Of a stretch of DNA of 64,000 nucleotides, positions 35,410 through 43,759 are shown piece after piece. A model generated the notes under the pieces. That model saw only the letters and a program-made list of their open reading frames with translations, made no database searches and was not told where the DNA came from. Source of the DNA: Planctomycetaceae bacterium (lineage in GTDB: Bacteria > Planctomycetota > Planctomycetia > Pirellulales > Lacipirellulaceae); contig PABB01000054.1 of NCBI GenBank assembly GCA_002702655.1, positions 62,001-126,000 of the forward strand. Reading direction: 5' to 3'. The first letter of the stretch is position 1; every line of letters starts with the position of its first letter. Position numbers and translations under genes: made by a program.

Positions 35410-38109
35410 ATGGAAGCGGACCGACCAGGGACCGGCCCCCCGGGGCAGCGCAGCGAAGCAGCGGCTGACAAGCTGCGCGCCTTGCGTGCGCGCGCCGACG
35501 AAGCGCTCCATGCCCAACGCGACCGCCTCAGCGTCATCGAGGCGGAACTCAACACCTGGGTCGAGCGCATCGCCGGCGAGCTGAGCACGGATCCAGCGGC
35601 GAACGAGGCCGCCGCCGAAGCAGCCGCAGGCGCGTCCGGCGCGCAAATGCGACTTCGCCTCGCTGCGGCCGAGCAATACGCCGAGGTGCTCGAAAAGCAA
35701 CTGGTCAAGGAAATGGCCGAACGGCAGGCTGCGCTCGCCGATCGGGACCGCGAGAAGGAGCAACTGGAACAGCAACTGCACGACCTTGCCAAGAAGGTTG
35801 CGGCAGCCAAAGCGTCGGGCGGCGACGGAGTCGACGCCGAGATGCTGCAAGCGACGCACCGGGAATTGGCCGGCGCCCTGCAGGCCTTGCGCGACGAACT
35901 GGCGGCGCTCGAAGAGCAGCTCGACAAGCAACAGGCCGAGGTCGCCGCAGCACGCCAGCGCGAAGCCGCGCTGCAAGAGCAGCTCGCCGCCGCCCAATCG
36001 CAACATGCCACGTCGCAGTCCGAGTTCTCGGCGCTGCAGCAGGAAGCGAGCGACGCACAAGAACAAATTGACGCGGCAATCAGCGAGCGCGACCAGGCCG
36101 CCGCGCAGGCTGCCGAGTTGCAGCAGCAACTCGACGATTTGCGAGACTCGACGGTCGCCCGCGAAGAGCTCGATGCGCTCGCCGGGCAGCTCGCCGCTTC
36201 GGAGCACGCCGTCGAATCAGCGCGTCAGGAGCTCGAGGCGGCACAGTCCGAAGCGAGTCGACTGGCCGACGAACTCCAGCAGGCTCAGGCCGAGGCCGAG
36301 CGGGCAGCCGTCCAGGCGGCTGACGCGACCGCCGAGCTGACGGCGGCCCGCGACGCCGCGCGGGACGAAGTGGCCCAGGTGCGCACGCAGCTGGAGGTGT
36401 CGCAGCATGAACGTGCCAGTCTGCAGGCGCGCCTCGACGCGTCGACCGGCGAGCAAGCCGAATTCCAGGCCGAGATGGCTGAGCTGCAGCAGCAGCTCGA
36501 CCAGACCAAGGCAACGATGGTCGCCAAGTCGAAGCTTGAGGAGGTTCAGAAACAGCTTGAGGAGGTTGAGAAGCAGCTCGCGGAAGTGGAGCTTGAGCGC
36601 GACCAACTGCAGCAGGACCTCGCCGCCAACGCGGCAGACGCCGAGGCCGACACGGCCGCCATCCAGCGCGAAGCTGCCCAGATGCAGGACCAGGTCGCTG
36701 CTCTGCAGGCCGAACTGGCGCAGCAGCAGCAAGCGTCGGACGAGAGCCGCAGCGCAGCCGCCGAAAAGCAACAGCAGCTGGAAGGCGAGTTGACGACCCT
36801 GCGCAAGGCCGAGGCCGAGCGAGCGGCCGAGTTGGCGGACGCCCGCGAGCGACTGCAGGCGTTGCGGGAAAGCACGGTTGATCGGCAGGAGGCCGAAGCG
36901 CTTGCTGCGGGCCAAGCGGCTGCCGAGCAGCAGCAGGCGGAGTTGCAGGAGCAACTCGCGGCGCTGCAGCAGCAGCTTGCCGACGAACAGGCGCAGCGCA
37001 AGACCGTCGAGTCGCGACTCGAATCGGCCCAAAGCGAAATCAGCGACCTGCAGGACGACAGCAACGAGGTCACGTCCAAACTGCACGGGCAGATCGATCA
37101 ACTTAAGTCGGCCCATGCCGCGCTGGAGCAACGTCACGAAGCGCTGCAAGAACAGGAAAACCACGAAGCCGAGCAGCTCGCCGCATTGCGCGACGAGGTC
37201 GCTCAACTCCACGAAGCAGCGGAATCGGCGCAGCAAGATCTCTGCGACGCGCAACAAGCCCTCCAGGCGGCGGAAACGCGATCGCAGGAGCTGCAGCAGG
37301 AAAACGAGACGCTCGCCCACCAATCGGCCGCCGCATCGACCGAAGGCGAATCGCTTGCCGCCGAGATCGACGCGCTACGCGCCGAATGCGACAACCTGCG
37401 CGAACAACTGGACGCTGCCAACGCAGCGGAACCGGCCGCTGCGGACGCCGACCTGCAAGAGGAGTTCGACGATCTGCAGCGACGGTTCCAAATGGCCGTC
37501 GACGACGTGCGCGAGCTGAAGGAAGAGAACGAACAGCTTCGCCAGCAGGCCGCGGCGGGCAAGAAGAGCGGCGGCGGAATGCCGGCATCGCACGACGGCC
37601 CGTTGGATTGGCAAGCGCAGAAGGCCCAATTGTTGGCCATGCTCGAAGAGGAAGAGGGCGAGGGCGGCCTCACGGTCGAACGGCGTAGCGAGCGGGCCAC
37701 GATCGAGGGCACGATTTCCGTGACCGACGACGTGGTCGCCGCGAAGGATCAGGAACTCCGGCAGCTTCGCGCGGCGTTGGAGGAGGCGCGCGCGGTTCCG
37801 TCAATCGCCGACCCGGCCGAAGTCGCGCTGGCCGAGGCGCTCGACGCCGACGAAGCGATCCAGGCGGAACGCGCCCGCTTGGCCGAGTTGCAGCAAGAGT
37901 GGAAGCAGAAGCTGCGCGAGGCAGAATTGGAACTGTCCGTGCAGCGCGCCAAGCTGGCCCGCGAACAGGCGGCGCTGCGGGAAAAGGAAATCGAGCTGGA
38001 GCAGGCCACCCCGACCGCTGCCGAGCCGGAACCGTCCCCGGACGGCAAGCCCAAGCGGCGCTGGCTCTCGGCGCTCGGCTTAGGCGAGGAAGGCGACCAG
38101 CAGCCATAG
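35410..38109 (+). CDS. Long coiled-coil protein of unknown function
   Basis: 899 residues, rich in Gln, Glu, Ala and Leu, with almost continuous heptad pattern from about 20 to 720 and again 780-870. No signal peptide or membrane helix, so probably cytoplasmic. Internal near-repeats occur, for example two adjacent 21-bp units at 36535-36576 encoding LEEV(Q/E)KQ. A Gly/Lys break (AAGKKSGGG) precedes a conserved-looking part with LDWQAQKAQLLAMLEEEE. The C-terminus is KRRWLSALGLGEE. It resembles structural or chromosome-organising coiled coils only in composition. ATG 35410 is favoured over an upstream TTG at 35398. Confidence 0.75.
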   Translation: MEADRPGTGPPGQRSEAAADKLRALRARADEALHAQRDRLSVIEAELNTWVERIAGELSTDPAANEAAAEAAAGASGAQMRLRLAAAEQYAEVLEKQLVKEMAERQAALADRDREKEQLEQQLHDLAKKVAAAKASGGDGVDAEMLQATHRELAGALQALRDELAALEEQLDKQQAEVAAARQREAALQEQLAAAQSQHATSQSEFSALQQEASDAQEQIDAAISERDQAAAQAAELQQQLDDLRDSTVAREELDALAGQLAASEHAVESARQELEAAQSEASRLADELQQAQAEAERAAVQAADATAELTAARDAARDEVAQVRTQLEVSQHERASLQARLDASTGEQAEFQAEMAELQQQLDQTKATMVAKSKLEEVQKQLEEVEKQLAEVELERDQLQQDLAANAADAEADTAAIQREAAQMQDQVAALQAELAQQQQASDESRSAAAEKQQQLEGELTTLRKAEAERAAELADARERLQALRESTVDRQEAEALAAGQAAAEQQQAELQEQLAALQQQLADEQAQRKTVESRLESAQSEISDLQDDSNEVTSKLHGQIDQLKSAHAALEQRHEALQEQENHEAEQLAALRDEVAQLHEAAESAQQDLCDAQQALQAAETRSQELQQENETLAHQSAAASTEGESLAAEIDALRAECDNLREQLDAANAAEPAAADADLQEEFDDLQRRFQMAVDDVRELKEENEQLRQQAAAGKKSGGGMPASHDGPLDWQAQKAQLLAMLEEEEGEGGLTVERRSERATIEGTISVTDDVVAAKDQELRQLRAALEEARAVPSIADPAEVALAEALDADEAIQAERARLAELQQEWKQKLREAELELSVQRAKLAREQAALREKEIELEQATPTAAEPEPSPDGKPKRRWLSALGLGEEGDQQP

Positions 38110-38128
38110 GCGCCGCCTGGCCGCCGCG

Positions 38129-38620
38129 TCACTCGACCACGGCGTCGTCCAATCGGTAAATCGCCAGCAAGGGCCCGTCGGGCCCAGCGGAGAGTTTCTC
38201 GAAGCGAAACTCTCCCTGCACGGCAATCGGAGTGCGCGAGTACTCGGCCGTCACCCCGTCGCGCATGTAGACCAGCACGCAATCGTACAAGGCGGCGCCG
38301 GGGCCGAAGCAGCACTCGAGGTTGTCCCGCACCAGCACGAACTGCTTCAGTCCACGCTCGCGGTACGTGGGGAACATGTATCCCCGGATTCGAATGCGGC
38401 TGTCGTTCAGCGCGGCGATCTCGGGCGTGATCATCGAGTCGACGAATTCATCGTTCGATTCCATCTCGAACTTGATGTCGTCGAATGTTGTCTCGCGCAC
38501 GCGGTCCGACGCGACGCCCTCGGACTCGTCCGCCAACGGCGCAGCGGGCGAGTCGACGCAGCCGCCCGCGGCGATCAGCGGGGCCAGTGTCAGCAAGGCC
38601 AGCCAGCAGGCGCGGGTCAT
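38129..38620 (-). CDS. Lipoprotein with CCFG motif, DUF3299-like
   Basis: 163 residues. The leader ends LIAAGGC, a good lipobox, so probably a lipoprotein. The mature domain has RIRGYMFPTYRERGLKQFVL and VRDNLECCFGPG, the layout I associate with DUF3299 proteins. Its start overlaps the stop of the upstream gene (ATGA, 38617-38620), indicating translational coupling. The adjacent cysteines in ECCFG may bind a metal. The next gene upstream shares the same core. Confidence 0.7.
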   Translation of the reverse strand: MTRACWLALLTLAPLIAAGGCVDSPAAPLADESEGVASDRVRETTFDDIKFEMESNDEFVDSMITPEIAALNDSRIRIRGYMFPTYRERGLKQFVLVRDNLECCFGPGAALYDCVLVYMRDGVTAEYSRTPIAVQGEFRFEKLSAGPDGPLLAIYRLDDAVVE

Positions 38621-39330
38621 CGCACTCCGTCCGCATCCAGGGAATAGACCGTCTGGCCGCCCGGACGACGCAGGCTGTCGGGATCCACGTGCAACGTGCC
38701 ATGCACGCGAAATACGCCAGTCGAGTAGTCGGCGAATTGTCGCTCAGGTAGCTCGACCCGCACCTGATCGTAGTATTTCACGTCGCCGATATCGCCAAAA
38801 CAGCATTGTTGATTGTCGCGGACCAGCAGGAATTTGTTGACTCGGTCGTACTTTTCGTGCGGGCGCATGTATCCCTTGATGAAGACTTTCTCGCCGTCAA
38901 GCGACGCCGTTGCGGCCGGCACGACGCGTCCGGCGCGCTCGTCGACGTCGCTGGGACGCAAGTTGGGAAACGTGATCCGCTCGTACCCCTCGGGGACCTC
39001 TGTCGCGTAGACAAACGCCGACATGCCCACCCCGGCGACCAGACTCACCACGGCGAGCACCGCCCCCGCGGCAGACAGCCGCCCGCCCGTATATTGTCCT
39101 GGCGCGTCGCGAAACAACGTTTGCGTCCGCCGCGCCATCCACAGCGCCAACAGCGGCAGCGGGGCGAACGCCAGGGCGCCCGACAGGCTGTTGCGACCCG
39201 CGACAAAGATCAGCAGCGACAGCAGCCCCAACACGAGCGCCGCAATCGCGGACGTTGCCAGCGGGCGGTACTGAAACTCGTCGCCCCCGGCGGCGATATC
39301 GGCGGTTGGCAAGACTTCGGTCGTGGACAT
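38617..39330 (-). CDS. Membrane protein with CCFG motif, DUF3299-like
   Basis: 237 residues. Three hydrophobic segments (SAIAALVLGLLSLLIFVA, LAFAPLPLLALWMA, AAGAVLAVVSLVAGVGMSAFV) precede an extracytoplasmic domain with VFIKGYMRPHEKYDRVNKFLL and VRDNQQCCFGD. This domain is clearly paralogous to that of the downstream lipoprotein. The start is ATG 39330; a TTG five codons upstream is possible. Coupled by ATGA overlap with the downstream gene. Confidence 0.75.
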   Translation of the reverse strand: MSTTEVLPTADIAAGGDEFQYRPLATSAIAALVLGLLSLLIFVAGRNSLSGALAFAPLPLLALWMARRTQTLFRDAPGQYTGGRLSAAGAVLAVVSLVAGVGMSAFVYATEVPEGYERITFPNLRPSDVDERAGRVVPAATASLDGEKVFIKGYMRPHEKYDRVNKFLLVRDNQQCCFGDIGDVKYYDQVRVELPERQFADYSTGVFRVHGTLHVDPDSLRRPGGQTVYSLDADGVR

Positions 39331-39457
39331 GGCAGCGACAGACAAAGCGGTGCGAAGGTCGTGGACGCGGGCAGGCGAACGCCGCGACGAGAAACTGTTC
39401 TATTTTACCCACGCGCGGCCGGCAGGCGAGCGTGCCCAGGCGACGCAGCACCCAGCA

Positions 39458-41056
39458 TCAGGGGCCGCCCTCGGTCGACCGCGGGTCGGAGCCCTTCAGC
39501 AACGCGGCAAACACGGCCAACAGCACCAATACGCCCAGCACCAGCCCCCCGATGATCAGCAGCCGGCTGGGGGCCTGCATCGGCTCCGTCGGCTCGGCGG
39601 CGGCCAGCGGCGCGTCGCCGACATGCCCGTCGCCTGCTTCGGCAACAGTGGCAACGGATTGACTGTCATCGGTCGCGCTCGCGGCGGCGGCCTCGTCGGC
39701 GTTCGCGGTCTCGGACACCCCTCCGCCCGCCGATTGCCCCGGCGCCGGGCTGCCGACGGTGGCAAAGAACCCAAAACCCGGGAACGACTGGGCGCGGTGG
39801 TAAGCTTCGGGGTCCAGAGCTTTCACCTCCTCCAGTGCGGCCTGCGCCCGGCGGCCCACGTCGCCCGGCTCTTCGGCAGCGACGATCAGATACGAAGCCA
39901 CCGGCTGGCGGATCCAATCATCGGAAGCCGACGCGCGAAACATCCGCATCAACCGATCCATCACCTCCCAGTCCTGCCAGCGAGTCAGGTCGGGAATCAC
40001 CTGGTCGGCAAACTCCTCGTGGTCCAGCGCCAGCCGCATCGAGGTCAGCAAGGCTTCGCGCGGCAAAACGTCCGTTTCCTCGCCGTGGAACCGCAACGCC
40101 ATGATCGTGGCGTGCATGTACTTGTATTCGGTGTCGGGATTGCCCAGGAATCGCTCGTTGATCAGTTGCAGACCCTCGGGCCCCTTGAGCCGCAGGTAAC
40201 ATGCCACCAACGCATCCAGGCTCTCCTTCTTTCGCCGATCTTCCGCTTCGAGCATATCGCTGGCGATCGCCACGCCGTAGGGCGAGCCGGCTATGGCCGC
40301 GGCGCCGGTCATCACGGCCGCCGCGGGCTCGATGATCGAACTGTCGAAGGCGATCATGCCTTCCAGCAGCGGAATGTCTTCCGGCTGGCCGCATACGCCC
40401 AGCATCGTCAGATACAGGCGCCGGCTGGACGGGCCGACGCGCGGATCGTCGATCCACTCCAGCAGCTTCTCGCGCTGCATGCGCGGGCCCAGGTCGATGA
40501 TGTCCTTGTACGGCGCTCGGGAGAACTCGTCGTAGGCGTCCTGGGCGATCAACGGGTCGGCGTTCTCAAAGTGCTCTTGAAAGAACTCCAGCCGCTCCGG
40601 CCCCGCCGGCGGCAAGGCCGGCAGTTGCTTGACGTATTCGATTGCTGCGTCCGACAGCGGCAGCGGCGTAATCCAATCGAGCTTGCGGTCGTACAGTGCC
40701 GTAATCAGGAACTTTTGCCCCGGCTGGTCCTCGCCGAAGTAAACGACTTCGATGTCGCTGGCGCCGCCCAGCAGCTCCGCCCCCGCGATCACTTCCTCAA
40801 TGTGGAACTTCGCTCCCTGCGGCGCCTCGTCAAACGAGTCGGGCTGGCTGAAGTCCACCTCCGGCATTGCCTCGACCAGCGAGGCGATCACCGCCACGTC
40901 CGATCCGGTGATCTCCTCGGTCAGCGTCCGCTGGGCCGCCGAGCAGAACGGGCACGCGGTCGCAATTCGGTTGACGCACGCTACCAGCACAAATGCGACG
41001 AGCAACGCAACGAACTGAGAAGGAAAGTTCGGCGATAGATGCAACAACCGACGCAT
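39458..41056 (-). CDS. Exported CPFC protein with C-terminal membrane helix
   Basis: 532 residues, function unknown. A signal peptide (FVALLVAFVLVACVNRIATA) is followed immediately by CPFCSAAQRTLTEEI, a CxxC that may bind metal or be redox active. A beta-rich part (DVAVIASLVEAM, KFHIEEVIAG) comes next, then a long alpha-helical, HEAT-like stretch to about 430, an acidic/Ala-rich linker and a C-terminal helix (LLIIGGLVLGVLVLLAVFAALL). The start is ATG 41056. It lies 129 bp after the ABC permease and 127 bp before the DUF3299-like pair, all on the minus strand. Confidence 0.75.
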   Translation of the reverse strand: MRRLLHLSPNFPSQFVALLVAFVLVACVNRIATACPFCSAAQRTLTEEITGSDVAVIASLVEAMPEVDFSQPDSFDEAPQGAKFHIEEVIAGAELLGGASDIEVVYFGEDQPGQKFLITALYDRKLDWITPLPLSDAAIEYVKQLPALPPAGPERLEFFQEHFENADPLIAQDAYDEFSRAPYKDIIDLGPRMQREKLLEWIDDPRVGPSSRRLYLTMLGVCGQPEDIPLLEGMIAFDSSIIEPAAAVMTGAAAIAGSPYGVAIASDMLEAEDRRKKESLDALVACYLRLKGPEGLQLINERFLGNPDTEYKYMHATIMALRFHGEETDVLPREALLTSMRLALDHEEFADQVIPDLTRWQDWEVMDRLMRMFRASASDDWIRQPVASYLIVAAEEPGDVGRRAQAALEEVKALDPEAYHRAQSFPGFGFFATVGSPAPGQSAGGGVSETANADEAAAASATDDSQSVATVAEAGDGHVGDAPLAAAEPTEPMQAPSRLLIIGGLVLGVLVLLAVFAALLKGSDPRSTEGGP

Positions 41057-41185
41057 GGCGAGTGCCTGACAACGGGAAGGGGCGGGGCGGTCGTTCATTG
41101 TACCGGCGGCCGGCAATTTGGCACACCGGAGAGCCGTGCCGGCGAAATGCGGACAATCTACATCTACTTGGACCATGCCTTACAT

Positions 41186-42511
41186 CTAGCGGGCCCCGCC
41201 GAGCGTCCGGGCGACATCGGTACGGTAGGCCGTCAGTGCCGGCAACAGCCCCACCAGCGAGGCAAACGCCACCAACCCCGGCGCCAGCAGCAGCTCTTGC
41301 CAGGTGAAATCCCACGGCCGCACGGCGATGCCGGTGTAATTCTCCACAACCGGCGACGCAATCGCCAACACCGCGTGCCCCAGCAGGATCCCCGCCGCGG
41401 CGCCCAGCAGCGACAGCAGGATCGACTCGACCAGAATCACGCCCATCACCGCCCTGCGGCTGGCCCCCAGGGCCCGCATCACGGCAATGTCGTGCGCCCG
41501 CTCGCTCATCGAGTTGTAGATGCTCACCAGCACGCTGATTCCCGCCACGACCACGATCAGCACGGTCAGCACCAGCAGGACCAACCGCACGGGGTCGAGA
41601 AACTTTGACGTGATCTGATGGACCACTGGCCGCGGCGCGACGACCTGCGCGACGCGATCGTCGCCCTTGGTCACCTTGCCTTCGATGTACATGGCTGCCG
41701 TGGGCAGGTCGGGATTGCTGCGCACCAAAATCGACGTGACTTCGCGTTGCGATTCGGGGAGCGGCCGCGGGCCGTCGTCGGCCGCTGCGTCATCTTCGGC
41801 CGGCGCCTGCTCGCCCTCGGGCAACGGCATCGCGTGCCCCTCGCCCAGGTAGAAACCTTCCATGTTGATGAACACGGCGCGGTCGGTCGACGTGCCGGTC
41901 GATTCCAAAATGCCAACGACTTCGTACGCGTCGTGCTTCGTGTCGCCGGCCGAAATGCCGTGCGTCGGGTTGAAGCGATCGCCAACCTGCATGCCGCTGC
42001 GATTGGCTGCGACGCTGCCTAGCACGGCCTCGTAGAAATTCTCCCGACGAAAGTTGCGTCCGTCCCGGAACTTGTATTGCTTCTCGTTTCCCTCGTCGTC
42101 GATGCCATAGGGAATCGCCGTAAAGTACTCGGGCGTGGTCCCTACGACGCGAAACTGCCGCCCGTCGTCCGTTTGAAAACTGTCGCCCAGGCAGATCGGC
42201 ACGGCCGCCTCGACATACGGCGCGAACTCCCCGCCGTCGGTGAACTTCTTGTAAAAACTGTAGGGAAACGGAACCAGCGGTTTACCCACGTGGAACACGC
42301 TGGAAAGCACCACCTCGAACCGGCTCCCCTGCCCTCCCCCGATAATCAAGTCGTAACCCTGAGCGTCGTTGGACAGTTGGCCCACGAACACGTTGTGGAT
42401 CACCAGCACCAGGATGATCAGCGCCACGCCCAGCGCCATCGACAGCCCCGTCAGCGAGGACGCCAACGCCCGCTGCTCGATGCTGCGCCACGCTATCTTC
42501 CAGAAACTCAT
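41186..42511 (-). CDS. ABC transporter permease, FtsX/MacB-like
   Basis: 441 residues. One N-terminal helix (LSMALGVALIILVLVIHNVF), a large periplasmic region (about 45-300) and three C-terminal helices (VLLVLTVLIVVVAGISVLVSIY; AVMGVILVESILLSLLGAAAGILLG; ELLLAPGLVAFASLVGLLPALTAY), the topology of LolC/E-MacB permeases. RAHDIAVMRALGASRR is the conserved cytoplasmic coupling motif. Its ATG overlaps the stop of the ATPase gene (ATGA at 42508-42511), so the two form one transporter. Confidence 0.92.
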   Translation of the reverse strand: MSFWKIAWRSIEQRALASSLTGLSMALGVALIILVLVIHNVFVGQLSNDAQGYDLIIGGGQGSRFEVVLSSVFHVGKPLVPFPYSFYKKFTDGGEFAPYVEAAVPICLGDSFQTDDGRQFRVVGTTPEYFTAIPYGIDDEGNEKQYKFRDGRNFRRENFYEAVLGSVAANRSGMQVGDRFNPTHGISAGDTKHDAYEVVGILESTGTSTDRAVFINMEGFYLGEGHAMPLPEGEQAPAEDDAAADDGPRPLPESQREVTSILVRSNPDLPTAAMYIEGKVTKGDDRVAQVVAPRPVVHQITSKFLDPVRLVLLVLTVLIVVVAGISVLVSIYNSMSERAHDIAVMRALGASRRAVMGVILVESILLSLLGAAAGILLGHAVLAIASPVVENYTGIAVRPWDFTWQELLLAPGLVAFASLVGLLPALTAYRTDVARTLGGAR

Positions 42512-43179
42512 GCCACGCCCGCTGCGCGATTGACCTGTTCCAAGTACTCGATCCGCTCGAACTGATTGGCCACTTCATCGGCATGCGTGACCAGCAGCAT
42601 GGCGACGCCCTCCTGTCGGCAGGCGTCGCGCAGCAGGTCGATGATCTGCTGCTGGTGAGCAGGATCGACATTGGCCGTCGGCTCGTCGGCCAACAGCAAC
42701 ACCGGCTTGTTGGCCAGCGCCCGCGCCACGGCCACGCGTTGCTGCTCGCCGACCGACAAGGCCCGCGGTTTGTGCGTCAGCCGATGGCTCAGGCCGACCA
42801 TCTTCAGCAACTCCGCAGCCCGCTGCGGGTCGGCTCGCTGATCGGTGAACGTCATCCCCAGCAGCACGTTTTCCAGCGCCGAAAACGCCGGCAGCAGATT
42901 GAACGTCTGAAACACGAAGCCGATGAACTTCGCCCGAAACCGATCCCGGGCCGCTTCGGGCAGCTTGACCACATCGTGGCCTTTGATTTCAATCCGGCCC
43001 GAATCGACGGAGGTCAGGCCCGCAATGCAATTGAGCAGCGTCGTCTTGCCGCACCCGCTGCGGCCGCGCAGGACGACCTGTTCGCCGGCGGCCACGCTCA
43101 ACTCGGGCACGTCGAGAATTGGCAGCCGCGACCCGTCCGGCTCCTGGTAGGACTTGCAGACTTCCGAAAGCGACAGCAT
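42508..43179 (-). CDS. ABC transporter ATP-binding protein, LolD/MacB-like
   Basis: 223 residues. Walker A GRSGCGKTT, Q-loop FQTFNLL, signature LSVGEQQRVAVARAL, Walker B VLLLADEPT, H-loop VTHADEV. This is the LolD/MacB/FtsE class that pairs with FtsX-type permeases. The start is ATG 43179 (MLSLSEVCKSY); the frame is open for another 56 codons upstream without homology. It is the first gene of a probable five-gene minus-strand unit ending at 38129. Confidence 0.95.
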   Translation of the reverse strand: MLSLSEVCKSYQEPDGSRLPILDVPELSVAAGEQVVLRGRSGCGKTTLLNCIAGLTSVDSGRIEIKGHDVVKLPEAARDRFRAKFIGFVFQTFNLLPAFSALENVLLGMTFTDQRADPQRAAELLKMVGLSHRLTHKPRALSVGEQQRVAVARALANKPVLLLADEPTANVDPAHQQQIIDLLRDACRQEGVAMLLVTHADEVANQFERIEYLEQVNRAAGVA

Positions 43180-43449
43180 TGCGAGCGGGGCGAGCGATAC
43201 AGACGGCGGGCGGGGGACCGGAAACGGCGCATGATAAACGGCCGTCTTGACTTGCGACAGGCGGGCGCGGCCGCAAATGCGCGCACTGCGTCCGCCATGT
43301 CTTGTAACTACGTGCAAAACGTCCCGGGGGTTTTGCAAATCCCACAAATGACAGCGGGCGGCGGTAGAGGATCGCCGGGGCTCGCTAACTCCTCACATGG
43401 AAGGAGTTTGTGCCGACATGCCAGGGCGCCCATCGCGTGTCGTCGCGAG

Positions 43450-43596
43450 TGGCACGCGGTTCGCTTACTATCTCTCCCGTTCACAACGGGCGCCGCGCTG
43501 GCTTGGGGCCGCTGCGAATGGACGCCCGCTGTTGTGTCCTCCCTCCGGAAGGGCCGTCGAGGTTTCCCGCACCTCGCCGGCCCTTTTTTCGTTTTT
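43450..43596 (+). ncRNA. Candidate small RNA ending at an intrinsic terminator
   Basis: Inferred from a rho-independent terminator at 43551-43596 with no upstream + strand gene. Upstream, TGGCACGCGGTTCGC (about 43450-43464) differs by one base from the sigma-54 pattern TGGCACGN4TTGC; if used, the RNA would begin near 43476 and be about 120 nt long. The 5' end is a guess; both the promoter type and the existence of the RNA need data. Confidence 0.3.
43551..43596 (+). terminator. Strong rho-independent terminator
   Basis: Stem GGGCCGTCGAGGT (43551-43563) and ACCTCGCCGGCCC (43571-43583) with one mismatch, a 7-base loop, then TTTTTTCGTTTTT (43584-43596). It is the clearest intrinsic terminator in the window and points on the + strand. 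Confidence 0.88.
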
Positions 43597-43759
43597 CCCG
43601 GCGGCAAGTGTGCCGCCGGCTAGCAGCCTCGTCGGTGCAGATTGGCTGAATGAGCGACCCTGACGAATTGCCGTCGCCCCGCGCCCGGCCGACGCTCCCC
43701 GGTTATGATTGAGGCGTCCCGCCCCGCCCAGTCGTCTGCGATTCGCCCCGCCTCCGGCC

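Larger units (their letters stand above)
43180..43759. other. Long divergent intergenic region with candidate small RNA
   Basis: 580 bp between the ABC ATPase (minus) and folC (plus). A strong + strand terminator lies at 43551-43596 with no protein gene upstream of it on that strand. Open frames (for example 43397-43663) read through the terminator and lack coding features. I could not match a known RNA family such as 6S, SRP or tmRNA by eye. Confidence 0.6.

Noticed and set aside
39323-41038. 571-codon + strand open frame
   Set aside because: Antisense to the CPFC protein gene, whose signal peptide, CxxC and C-terminal helix show the real strand.
43450-43596. Known RNA families (6S, SRP RNA, tmRNA) for the candidate small RNA
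   Set aside because: I could not find the conserved loops of these RNAs, so no family name is given.
43397-43663. 88-codon + open frame ahead of folC
   Set aside because: It reads straight through the strong terminator at 43551-43596 and has no coding features or ribosome site.
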